Shown: positions 42,888-50,290 of the stretch, piece by piece
How the letters are laid out: every line of letters begins with the position of its first letter
Position numbering within the stretch: the first letter of the stretch is position 1
NCBI RefSeq assembly: GCF_012641465.1
Contig: NZ_JABAIK010000005.1
Coordinates: 1-64,000, forward strand
Direction of reading: 5' to 3'
Origin: Vibrio agarilyticus
GTDB taxonomy: Bacteria > Pseudomonadota > Gammaproteobacteria > Enterobacterales > Vibrionaceae
DNA length: 64,000 nucleotides
Program-made: the position numbers and the translations under genes
Notes under the pieces: model-generated
Told to the model about the DNA's origin: nothing
Databases searched by the model: none
What the model saw: only the letters and a program-made list of their open reading frames with translations

Positions 42888-44024
42888 ATGAAACGCACAA
42901 CTCTTTCATCTCTTTTACTTTTAGCGCTTGCGCCTGCTTCAGCATCTTTTGCCGCTGACGCGCAGCCAACGTTTGCTGAGGCGGTCGCTGGTAGCTCACT
43001 TTTTGGTAGTGCCAAGGCCTTTTACTGGGATCGCAGTTCGCCACGTGGTGAGGCAAGTTTGTTGACAACTGGTTTGAGTTTGGGTTTAAAAACCCAAGCC
43101 TTCTATGGCGTTCAGCTTGAAGCGGGTTTTCAAACATCTTCTTCACCGTTTGCCAGCGATAAAGCGAAATTTGTCTTTGCAAATGATCAATACGGCTCAG
43201 GCAGCGTGCTATCGCTGATGAACTTGAGTTATCGTCATGGCGATAGTGAACTTAAACTTGGTCGTATGCATATGGATATGACACTGGTCGCGACCAGTTA
43301 TTCACGCGCGGTTCAAGAAGCGTTTGAAGCTGCCACTGTATCAAGTCAATGGGGCGATAATCTGCAATGGAAGCTGGCCTACATCAATAAATATCAAGAT
43401 CGCGTGGACTATCAAGGTAATATTGGCCAGTTTGAAAAATTCAATAAAGACGGTGCTATCAGTTTAGATGTGACCTTGCAGCCGATTAGCGATATGACAA
43501 TTAAGGCGGCTTATTTGGATCAGTTAGACATTGCAACCACCGCCTTGTTACAAGCGACATACCAATATCAAGATTGGGACTTCGGCGCCCAATATTATGG
43601 TAGTGAGCGTGAAGGTAAAGAGTGGATTGCGGCGCAAGCGCTAAAAATGGGCGTTCAAACCGGTAAAGCACATTGGCATGTGGCGTATTCAACCACAGGT
43701 GATGGCGATAGTGACATTGTATTTGGTTTAGGTGCCGGTTCAGATCGAATCTACGCAGGCTCTTTGGCATGGTCACCGAACTATGTTGCCAACACAGATG
43801 TGTACCAAATTGGTGCCGATTATGCCTTTAGCCCACAGTGGTATGCTTTGGCATCATACACTTATGCTGAAGATCCGACCCATACTTATGATTACTGGTG
43901 CGCGCTAGTGCAATACCGCTTTGAGGGCGCGCTGCAAGGATTATCGGCTACCGCACTGACCGACATTGAAGGTCAAGATGGCGATAAAAATGAACTGCGT
44001 TTTAATATTGCTTATCGCTTCTAA
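42888..44024 (+). CDS. Outer-membrane porin (OprD-like)
   Basis: A 378-aa protein with a signal peptide (cut after SFA, about residue 20), alternating amphipathic beta strands and a C-terminal ...FNIAYRF ending in Phe, as in outer-membrane barrels. The early segment GSAKAFYWDRSSP and LGLKTQAFYGVQLEAGFQT, and the LGRMHMDMTLVA region, resemble OprD-type substrate-selective porins. The start at MKRTTL was chosen for its signal peptide. As the last gene of the redox cluster it may admit the substrate of that system. A terminator follows. Confidence 0.75.
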   Translation: MKRTTLSSLLLLALAPASASFAADAQPTFAEAVAGSSLFGSAKAFYWDRSSPRGEASLLTTGLSLGLKTQAFYGVQLEAGFQTSSSPFASDKAKFVFANDQYGSGSVLSLMNLSYRHGDSELKLGRMHMDMTLVATSYSRAVQEAFEAATVSSQWGDNLQWKLAYINKYQDRVDYQGNIGQFEKFNKDGAISLDVTLQPISDMTIKAAYLDQLDIATTALLQATYQYQDWDFGAQYYGSEREGKEWIAAQALKMGVQTGKAHWHVAYSTTGDGDSDIVFGLGAGSDRIYAGSLAWSPNYVANTDVYQIGADYAFSPQWYALASYTYAEDPTHTYDYWCALVQYRFEGALQGLSATALTDIEGQDGDKNELRFNIAYRF

Positions 44025-44062
44025 GCGGTTTTATATACCAAAACCACACATGTGAGTATCAA

Positions 44063-44101
44063 GCGCTGAATGTGCCATTAATGCCATTCAGCGTTTTTTT
44101 T
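44063..44101 (+). terminator. Rho-independent terminator of redox cluster
   Basis: CGCTGAATG (44064-44072) and CATTCAGCG (44085-44093) form a 9-bp stem around a 12-base loop, followed by eight T residues. It closes the transcription unit that begins with the PCu(A)C gene. Confidence 0.88.
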
Positions 44102-44142
44102 ATTTATTTTGCATCCTTTTGTCATCTTATCCGTGTTTCAGA

Positions 44143-44294
44143 TATACCCAAACGACTTTGAGCTGCTAGCAGGTGGTCAACAAGTAAAGCCTCTGAGCAT
44201 TTCGCTAACATAGACGAACTGCGAAATGAGATTTGTGAGAGCCAGCCCCTAGTTAGCTAACAAAAAATCTTGCAGCGGCAAGGAGAAAGGGTAT
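44143..44294 (-). repeat. ERIC-like repeat, reverse orientation, with insertion
   Basis: It begins TATACCCAAACGACTTTGAG and ends AAAGGGTAT, the reverse complement of the 47221 copy, with AAAGCCTCTGAGCAT and TTTGTGAGAGCCAGCC preserved. About 25 extra bases in the middle and near the right end make it longer than 127 bp. Confidence 0.78.
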
Positions 44295-44375
44295 CGATGA
44301 CTATTTTGCGGATTTGAGTTTGTTGCAGTGCGGGCTGGCATTGACAAACTTTGCCGCCTTATTAAGGAATGCAGT

Positions 44376-45368
44376 GTGTTTGAGATTTTTACTCAGCTTG
44401 CCAATTGGGTCAGCTACTCGCTTTTGTCACTTTCACCAGAGACACCTCTTGGAATTGGCGTCCATTTTTTTATCGAAGACACCAGTAAAATATTGGTGCT
44501 ACTGCTGGTGCTGATTTATATCATTTCATTTTTGCGCGCTAGCCTGAGCGTGGAAAGAGTGCGTGACTATTTGCAAAACAAACACCGTCTGCTCGGTTAT
44601 TTTTTAGGCTCACTTTTTGGCGCGATTACACCATTTTGTTCGTGTAGCTCGATTCCGCTTTTTATGGGATTTGTGTCTGCGCGCATTCCGATAGGCGTCA
44701 CTATGGCGTTTTTGATCACTTCGCCGTTGATCAATGAAGTCGTGGTGATCATGCTAGGAAGCGTTTTGGGGTGGAAATTCACCGTCACTTATGTGGTGTT
44801 AGGCATGCTGCTGGGCGTGTTCGCAGGCATGGTATTGGATATGTTTAAGGCGCACCGCTGGTTACAGCCATTTTTGGCTAAAGCCTATGAAACAAACGCC
44901 TCATCAAACGCTGTAAACTCAGCTGTCACGGGCACGCTTACGTGGCGTGAGCGTCATTTTTTTGCCAAAGATGAAACCCTAACCATAGTAAAGCGGATTT
45001 GGAAATGGGTGTTTATTGGCGTTGGTTTGGGCGCATTTATTCACGGTTTTGTTCCTGCGCAGTGGTTTGAACAAAATTTAGCGCATGGACAGTGGTGGAC
45101 GGTGCCGTTAGCCACGTTAAGTGCGATTCCTATTTATACCAACGCGACTGGCATTGTGCCGATCATGGCATCTTTGATTGAAAAAGGCATGCCTCTTGGC
45201 ACCACACTTGCGTTTTGTATGGGGGCGGTCGCGGTAAGTTTACCTGAGTTTATGATGCTCAAACAGGTGATGCGCTATCGTTTACTGCTTGCTATGGCAG
45301 GGTACTTATTTGTCGCAATTACGCTGGTGGGTTGGGTATTTAATCATTACTCACTGGCACTACTCTAA
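44376..45368 (+). CDS. ArsP/DUF318-type permease
   Basis: A 330-aa inner-membrane protein with about eight helices in two halves. The diagnostic segment FGAITPFCSCSSIPLFMGFV (about residues 80-99), with a Cys pair, marks the PF03773 permease family, which includes the organoarsenical exporter ArsP; PIYTNATGIVPIMASLIEKG is the matching second-half motif. The GTG start at 44376 has AAGGA 7 bases upstream; an earlier GTG (44328) is less likely. A small thioredoxin-like gene follows 23 bp later, a common pairing. Substrate not known. Confidence 0.85.
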   Translation: MFEIFTQLANWVSYSLLSLSPETPLGIGVHFFIEDTSKILVLLLVLIYIISFLRASLSVERVRDYLQNKHRLLGYFLGSLFGAITPFCSCSSIPLFMGFVSARIPIGVTMAFLITSPLINEVVVIMLGSVLGWKFTVTYVVLGMLLGVFAGMVLDMFKAHRWLQPFLAKAYETNASSNAVNSAVTGTLTWRERHFFAKDETLTIVKRIWKWVFIGVGLGAFIHGFVPAQWFEQNLAHGQWWTVPLATLSAIPIYTNATGIVPIMASLIEKGMPLGTTLAFCMGAVAVSLPEFMMLKQVMRYRLLLAMAGYLFVAITLVGWVFNHYSLALL

Positions 45369-45391
45369 ATCCCATATTGAAGGAAAAAATC

Positions 45392-45643
45392 ATGAAAACA
45401 ATCGAAGTCTACGGCACGGGCTGTAAAAATTGTGTCGTCACGGCAGAGCGGATCAGCGAAGTGGCTAATGAGTTGGGCCTAAGCATTGAAGTGCGCAAAG
45501 TCACGGCACTTGAGCACATTATGGCTGCAGGGATTATGAGCACCCCGGGAGTGGGTGTGAATGGTCAAGTTAAACACACCGGCTCCGTACCAAGTATGGA
45601 ACAAATCCGCGCGATATTGACAGCCGATAGCCAAACGGCTTGA
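45392..45643 (+). CDS. Thioredoxin-like redox-active disulfide protein
   Basis: An 83-aa protein with active site GCKNC near the N-terminus (MKTIEVYGTGCKNCVVTAER) and cis-Pro in STPGVGVNG, typical of the small thioredoxin-like family (redox-active disulfide protein 2 / TM0996 type) encoded next to ArsP-like permeases. GAAGGA stands before the chosen ATG; an ATG 5 codons earlier is open. It probably exchanges thiols with the Cys pair of the permease or its substrate. Confidence 0.88.
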   Translation: MKTIEVYGTGCKNCVVTAERISEVANELGLSIEVRKVTALEHIMAAGIMSTPGVGVNGQVKHTGSVPSMEQIRAILTADSQTA

Positions 45644-45667
45644 TGCTACCGCGGAACGCTCAATGAG

Positions 45668-45707
45668 CAAACCTCGTCAATAGGGTGTGCCTATTGGGCG
45701 AGGTTTG
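45668..45707. terminator. Long hairpin after permease-thioredoxin pair
   Basis: CAAACCTCG and CGAGGTTTG, with inner CAATAGG/CCTATTG, form an interrupted 16-bp stem. No clear T-run follows, so it may terminate weakly or protect the 3' end. Confidence 0.5.
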
Positions 45708-45884
45708 TGACTGCCACTTCCGATTCCATTAACAAAAGCGCTGCAGCCTCAAGTGGGAAGAAGATCTTCGATTTCAGACACCTTGCTCAAGATCAAGCAG
45801 CGCTCAGTTCCCACCAAATTGCCCTCACATTTGAACCTAAAACGTGTTACATAATACGCTGCTAATAATCGGTGAGATCATGGG

Positions 45885-46412
45885 ATGAAATGCTTAATGC
45901 TGGCATGGCATGAAACTGAGCCAATGCTATATGGTTGGTTACTTAAACAGACGCAAAGTCATCATGAAACGGAAGACATTATGCAAGATGTTTTTATTAA
46001 AGCGATGCAAAACAGCGAGCGATTTTGCACCCTTGATGACAGTAAAGCGTGGCTGTTTAAAATGACCAAAAATCGTTTTATTGATTTGGTTCGGCGTAAA
46101 GTTGCTTCTGACGAGCTGGCTGATATTGATGCGCCGCGCGAAGTAGCTCCGGTGATGACGCAGTTGCAATCGTGTTTGCCGCGTTTGTTGCCCAAACTAA
46201 AAGACGAAGAGCGCCATATTATTGAGCAGTGCGATTTGAATGGCATGACACAAAAACAGTTTTCTGAGCAAAACCTGCTTTCATTGCCTGCAACAAAGGC
46301 ACGCCTGCGACGCGCAAGACTTGTGCTTAAACAGCATTTAGAGCAAGAGTGTCAGGTAGAGCGGGATCGCTCTGGGGTGTGTTGTTTCAAGCGTATGGAA
46401 AGCGATAGCTAA
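45885..46412 (+). CDS. ECF sigma factor (SigZ-like)
   Basis: The 175-aa protein has sigma-70 region 2 (EDIMQDVFIKAMQN, DDSKAWLFKMTKNRFIDLVR) and region 4 (DEERHIIEQCDLNGMTQKQF and KARLRRARLVLKQHL). The C-terminal SGVCCFKRM resembles the Cys-rich tail of SigZ-type ECF factors. No anti-sigma gene is adjacent; the flanking genes are the permease/thioredoxin pair and a small hypothetical gene. Its tail Cys pair suggests redox or metal sensing, which is inference. Confidence 0.88.
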   Translation: MKCLMLAWHETEPMLYGWLLKQTQSHHETEDIMQDVFIKAMQNSERFCTLDDSKAWLFKMTKNRFIDLVRRKVASDELADIDAPREVAPVMTQLQSCLPRLLPKLKDEERHIIEQCDLNGMTQKQFSEQNLLSLPATKARLRRARLVLKQHLEQECQVERDRSGVCCFKRMESDS

Positions 46413-46435
46413 TCGACTAATCAAAAACGACAAAG

Positions 46436-46463
46436 CAGCTCGCGACTCATGCGGCGCGAGCTG
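46436..46463 (+). terminator. Hairpin after sigma factor gene
   Basis: CAGCTCGCG and CGCGAGCTG form a perfect 9-bp GC-rich stem with a 10-base loop 24 bp after the sigma-factor stop. T-rich sequence is lacking. Confidence 0.5.
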
Positions 46464-46532
46464 AACATTCGGCGATGAACTCAAATCCACTCCAACTTGT
46501 GGTCACCGCCGAACACACGACACCGAAGCGAA

Positions 46533-46763
46533 TTATCGTTCCGGCGTCTCCAAGAGACGTAGTGCGCGACTGACCGCGTTATCAATGTCTTGGTGACTTT
46601 CTAGCTTGCCCGAGCTTGCTGGGCCTAATGCGCAGTTATATAGCGCAAACTGTTTCCCAGAGGAAAGTTCTAAGCGGTCATACAGATCTTGGCGAATTTT
46701 CGCATGGTGGGCAGGCTCTTGGTTTGCAAGACTCACAAGTGTGTCATGAATAAGTGTTCTCAT
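46533..46763 (-). CDS. Small conserved-looking hypothetical protein
   Basis: A 76-aa hydrophilic protein beginning MRTLIHDTLVSLANQEPAHH, with a single Cys and no membrane segment. AAAGGA lies 7 bases before the chosen ATG (46763), which is why this start is preferred to the ATG 12 codons earlier. It stands alone on the minus strand. The codon pattern and ribosome site support a real gene, but no family is recognised. Confidence 0.55.
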   Translation of the reverse strand: MRTLIHDTLVSLANQEPAHHAKIRQDLYDRLELSSGKQFALYNCALGPASSGKLESHQDIDNAVSRALRLLETPER

Positions 46764-47220
46764 AATTATTCCTTTATATACCTTTTTACGTGTCAGCAAA
46801 TTAACGCTCAGCAGTGAGGTATTTGTATTATAAATAAGCCAGCTTAAACCTCAGGTTCCCCTAATCGAACGCTTAGATAGAAAATGGCAATAACCGTAAT
46901 CCCATTTTCGTTCTTCTACATCAATAAGCCTGGGGTCTGAACGGGCACACTCACGGTTGACTGCATTTCGAAACCAAGTTTGGCCCATTCAGTAAATTAA
47001 GTGACAAATGTCGCGATACAGTTGTGCATCACCACATCACATTGTAGGCGTAATCTTATACAAAAAGTCATGCATTTGTCACACAAATGAAATTGTTGTT
47101 AGGCGATATATCGAACAGTGATAAAAGCATCACCCTGATAAATGAGGTGAATGGGGGATACCCAGGGATATCCCCAAGTCCAGCATGCAAAATCTTATAC
47201 TGAGCTTAGGGATAAAGTGA
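46764..47220. other. Intergenic region without supported gene
   Basis: No ORF or RNA gene is supported. Two small inverted repeats occur: CATTTGT/ACAAATG with a 3-bp centre at 47073-47089, and GGGGATA/TATCCCC at 47154-47175. The segment ends at the full ERIC-type element. Confidence 0.4.
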
Positions 47221-47347
47221 TATACCCTTTCTACTTGAAGTTGCAGCGTTGTTGGCTGGCTCTCACAAACCTCATCACATAGTGTGTCTATGCTCAGAGG
47301 CTTTGTTCGTTTGCCGCCTACCTGCATCTCAAAGTTGTTTGGGTATA
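47221..47347 (+). repeat. Full-length 127-bp ERIC-type element
   Basis: It starts TATACCCTTTCTACTTGAAG and ends AAAGTTGTTTGGGTATA, giving imperfect terminal inverted repeats and exactly the 127-bp length of ERIC/IRU elements of enterobacteria and vibrios. The interior carries CAAACCTCATCACATAG and GCTCAGAGGCTTTG. It is the least degraded of the copies in this window and lies just after the end of manA. Confidence 0.88.
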
Positions 47348-47368
47348 GAGGTATTTGAGTTGCGGAAA

Positions 47369-48559
47369 TTAGTAGGCGCGAGCCACGACACCATCACTGG
47401 TGACAGTAAATGTTTTCGTTGAATACGGAATGAAAACAGACTCACCTTTTGCCAAGGTAATTTGGTTACCATTGATGTCACTAAATTGAACATCGGTCTC
47501 CACTGCAAACCAAATTTCAGCACGTTGCTGCTCTATGGTCTCTGTTTTTGGCTTTTGATAAATCGCAAAAGCGAAATCATCAACCGGTACTGGGAAGCGT
47601 AACTCACAGCCATTGATCTCTGGAGCAGTCAGAATTTTGTCGTTTGCTAAAGGGGCAAAACGACAGCAGCTGATGAGCTCATCGATATCCATATATTTTG
47701 GCGTAAGCCCGGCTCGAAGCACATTGTCTGAATTTGCCATAAGCTCAAGACCTGTGCCGTGAATATAAGCGTGAGGCGTACCGGCGTCGAGGAACATCGC
47801 TTGGCCCGGTTGCAGTGTAACCACGTTCAATAGCAGTGGGGCAAATAGACCAACATCGTTTGGATAAATCGTGTTGAGGTCGATAATTAGCGCCGCCAAT
47901 GGCTCATTGTTATGATGACGATCGCACCAGCTAAGCAGCTCAGCAATTGCTGCGATTTTTTGCTCGTTCTCAAGACTCAATACCGCACGAAACAAGGTTT
48001 GTAGCCCTTGTGGGGAGAGGTCACTTGCGAAATCAGCAACGGTTTCAGCCAGTGAAGGGGCGTCCAGTTTTTCAAAATTGAGCAGAATATCTGCAAATGG
48101 ACGAAAGCCATTCATCGCTTGATAGGGGGTCAGCGCAAACACCAATTCGGGCTTGTGATTGGCGTCTTTATAATTGCGATTAAACGCATCGAGTGCGATC
48201 CCACGTGAATTTTCAAGTGCGTAGCCTTGCTCTGCTTCTTGTTTGTTGGGATGCACTTGAATCGAAAGTGCTTCACCGGCGGCCAGTACCTTGAAGAGAT
48301 AAGGCAGTTCGCCATAGTGATTCAAAGTCGTGAGGCCCAAAGCTTGTTCGCCATTCGCCGTAAGATACTCGGAAAGGGCAATAGATTCACCGTCAACAAT
48401 AATAGTGGAGCTGGCTTTCGGGTGAGCTCCCATCCAAATTTCAGCTTGCGGCTCGTTTTTAGGGTTAGGGATACCAAACAGTTCGTTGATCGACGTCTTA
48501 CTACCCCAAGGGTAGTCTTGAATGGTATTTGAGAGTTTATAGAAGCTTCCGTTTTGCAT
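47369..48559 (-). CDS. manA: Mannose-6-phosphate isomerase, class I
   Basis: The 396-aa zinc enzyme interconverts mannose-6-P and fructose-6-P. Features: N-terminal NTIQDYPWGSKTSINELFG, AEIWMGAHPKASS, LSIQVHPNKQEAEQGYALEN (zinc-binding His and Glu), ANSDNVLRAGLTPKYMD and the C-terminal cupin. Length is normal. It lies downstream of the GntR gene on the same strand, with a 263-bp gap that holds a copy of the proposed GntR operator (48646-48661). That places it in the mannan regulon, feeding mannose-6-P into glycolysis. Confidence 0.95.
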   Translation of the reverse strand: MQNGSFYKLSNTIQDYPWGSKTSINELFGIPNPKNEPQAEIWMGAHPKASSTIIVDGESIALSEYLTANGEQALGLTTLNHYGELPYLFKVLAAGEALSIQVHPNKQEAEQGYALENSRGIALDAFNRNYKDANHKPELVFALTPYQAMNGFRPFADILLNFEKLDAPSLAETVADFASDLSPQGLQTLFRAVLSLENEQKIAAIAELLSWCDRHHNNEPLAALIIDLNTIYPNDVGLFAPLLLNVVTLQPGQAMFLDAGTPHAYIHGTGLELMANSDNVLRAGLTPKYMDIDELISCCRFAPLANDKILTAPEINGCELRFPVPVDDFAFAIYQKPKTETIEQQRAEIWFAVETDVQFSDINGNQITLAKGESVFIPYSTKTFTVTSDGVVARAY

Positions 48560-48645
48560 CGTGTTCCCAATAAAATTAGCGAAAAAGTGAAAAATTAGGT
48601 CGTATTTTTATGATTACATGCCAGTTAACTATAGCGGAATATATA

Positions 48646-48661
48646 AAAACGCTATGGTTTT
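48646..48661. promoter_or_regulatory. Candidate GntR operator upstream of manA
   Basis: AAAACGCTATGGTTTT has one exact half-site (ATGGTTTT) and a partly conserved left half (AAAAC). It lies 87 bp before the manA start and matches the palindromes at 49667, 53803 and 56307. A CRP-like TGTGA-N6-TCAGA at 48799-48814 is further upstream, within or just before the GntR stop region. Confidence 0.55.
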
Positions 48662-48822
48662 ATAATTGGAGGTTTTGCCTTAATTGTTGTGTCGCGGCAA
48701 GTTGAGTGTATTTTGGGTATAAGTTAGTAAAATGGCAAAACCCCAACCGCGAATAAGGCTGAATGGGGCGTATTTTGCTGATTTGCTTCAATCTAAAGTG
48801 TGAGATAACTCAGAGTTTAAGA

Positions 48823-49527
48823 TTAAGAGCGAACGAAATTAGTCGAGAACTTGAAGTTTTTACATAGTGAACGTGAATTTGAGTATTCAAAAATGTCGCC
48901 ATTATCGAGGTAGACGATTTGTTCTACGTTTACAATGTTTTCACCAATTCCAAGATGAAGCTCTTTTGATTCCAATTCCGTGGCGGCACCGATGGTAATT
49001 TCCATAGTTGAACTATGGATCTTAAGACCAAGATCGTCAGTAATGTATTGGTAGATCGAGTTCTCAACGTGTTTGTATGACAAACCTGTCACTATGTTGA
49101 TAGGCATGTAGGTGTATTCCAAAATATGAGGCACACCATCGACGATACGAACACGAATCACATAGTAGAGCATATCGCCTTCTTCGCAGTTTAATCGATC
49201 TGCGAGATGTGAACCTGCTGGCTCCACAGAATAGTTAAGCACCTTTGTTTCAATTTTTTGATTTGAGTGTTGTGCGTTGGCAGTTGTGCCATACAGATGT
49301 TTTGGCGCTAAGCTGCTTAATGGACGTTTGATAAACGAACCAGAGCCACGTTTACGAACAACTAAACCATCTTTAACCAAAATATCGAGCGCTTTTTTGA
49401 TGGTAAGCTCGCTGCAGCCAAACTCTTTAGCAAGCGCAGTGCCATCGGGCATTTTGTCTTTTTGGCTATAGTAGCCGTCGACAATGCGTTGCTTAATCGT
49501 TTCATAGATATCTAAATATTTGATCAC
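48823..49527 (-). CDS. GntR-family regulator with UTRA domain
   Basis: The 234-aa protein has an N-terminal GntR winged helix (GTALAKEFGCSELTIKKALD, about residues 27-46, then GLVVRKRGSGSFI) and a C-terminal UTRA ligand-binding domain, the HutC/TreR-like type that senses sugars or phosphosugars. The GTG start at 49527 has AGGAG 5 bases upstream; an ATG 6 codons earlier is open. It is divergent from the PTS genes and upstream of manA. A palindrome recurring before four transcription units here is its likely operator. Confidence 0.9.
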   Translation of the reverse strand: MIKYLDIYETIKQRIVDGYYSQKDKMPDGTALAKEFGCSELTIKKALDILVKDGLVVRKRGSGSFIKRPLSSLAPKHLYGTTANAQHSNQKIETKVLNYSVEPAGSHLADRLNCEEGDMLYYVIRVRIVDGVPHILEYTYMPINIVTGLSYKHVENSIYQYITDDLGLKIHSSTMEITIGAATELESKELHLGIGENIVNVEQIVYLDNGDIFEYSNSRSLCKNFKFSTNFVRS

Positions 49528-49666
49528 GTCTGCTCCTAATCTCATAAACCGCGCAAGTTAAATCAGTTGAATACCTCATCATATGACAATTGCTTCAGCA
49601 TATGAATAGATCGACCAGCGGATATTTTTGAATATGAGCCAGATACAACAAATTTACCTTTGTAAA

Positions 49667-49686
49667 ATATAACCATATGGTTTTAT
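49667..49686. promoter_or_regulatory. Candidate GntR operator in gntR-PTS gap
   Basis: ATATAACCATATGGTTTTAT is a 20-bp palindrome with one mismatched pair, centred on AACCAT-ATGGTT. It lies 140 bp before the GntR start and 200 bp before the IIB start. A second half-site, TTATGGTTTTAG, follows at 49698-49709. Confidence 0.65.
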
Positions 49687-49729
49687 CGTCAAGACATTAT
49701 GGTTTTAGTTTTAAAAGTATATTTTTTCT

Positions 49730-49745
49730 TGTGATCTAGCTAAAA
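49730..49745 (+). promoter_or_regulatory. Possible CRP site before PTS operon
   Basis: TGTGATCTAGCTAAAA has a perfect left CRP half (TGTGATCTAG) and a weak right half (TAAAA for TCACA). It lies 140 bp upstream of the IIB start, a reasonable place for catabolite control of a sugar operon. Confidence 0.4.
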
Positions 49746-49885
49746 CATTTCGCTTACCGTGCTTTTCGTTATTAAAAACTTCTGATTTAGTAAATGCGAG
49801 TTTAGTGAAAGCTTGTTCGCAGACCCCAAAATCAACAAGCTGCTGCAATGTAATAAAAATTCAAAAAAATATAGAGGTAATCACC

Positions 49886-50188
49886 ATGACTAAGAAAATC
49901 TTCCTTGTCTGTTCCGCTGGCATGTCAACTTCAATGGTTGTGACCAAGATGCGCGAAGCTGCGCAAAGCAAAGGTATTGATACCGAAATCAAAGCGTATT
50001 CCGTTTCTGAGTTTTCTGACGTTGTTGACCAATACCAAGTGTGCCTTGTGGCGCCACAGATCAAATACGAGTTCGATCGCCTCAGCGGCATTTGTAACGA
50101 AAAAGGCGTGAAGTGCGGCCAAATTGGCATGATGGAATACGGAATGATGAATGGTGCGGCGATTCTTGATGCGGCACTAGCATTGTAA
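49886..50188 (+). CDS. PTS cellobiose/lichenan-type IIB component
   Basis: A 100-aa cytoplasmic protein of the lactose/chitobiose PTS family. The phosphocysteine is Cys9 in IFLVCSAGMSTSMVV, and LVAPQIKYEF is the second family signature. The start at MTKKIF fits family length and has AGAGGT upstream; an in-frame extension to 49805 has none. It passes phosphate from IIA (51748-52110) to the sugar at IIC. Gene order IIB-IIC-IIA matches chb/cel operons. Confidence 0.92.
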   Translation: MTKKIFLVCSAGMSTSMVVTKMREAAQSKGIDTEIKAYSVSEFSDVVDQYQVCLVAPQIKYEFDRLSGICNEKGVKCGQIGMMEYGMMNGAAILDAALAL

Positions 50189-50290
50189 TGCCCATCATCG
50201 CTTTTCGTTGAAATAAGCGCAAAGGCGAACAGTGTGGAGCCATGGCCGTCGGGTCGACGGCCTTAGGGAAACCAAAGAGAGACACAGATT

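Noticed and set aside
36998-44024. A dissimilatory sulfite (MccA), nitrite or N2O reductase cluster
   Set aside because: No octaheme protein, no NosZ-like or NrfA-like protein and no CuA motif was found among the genes; only the accessory-type proteins match.
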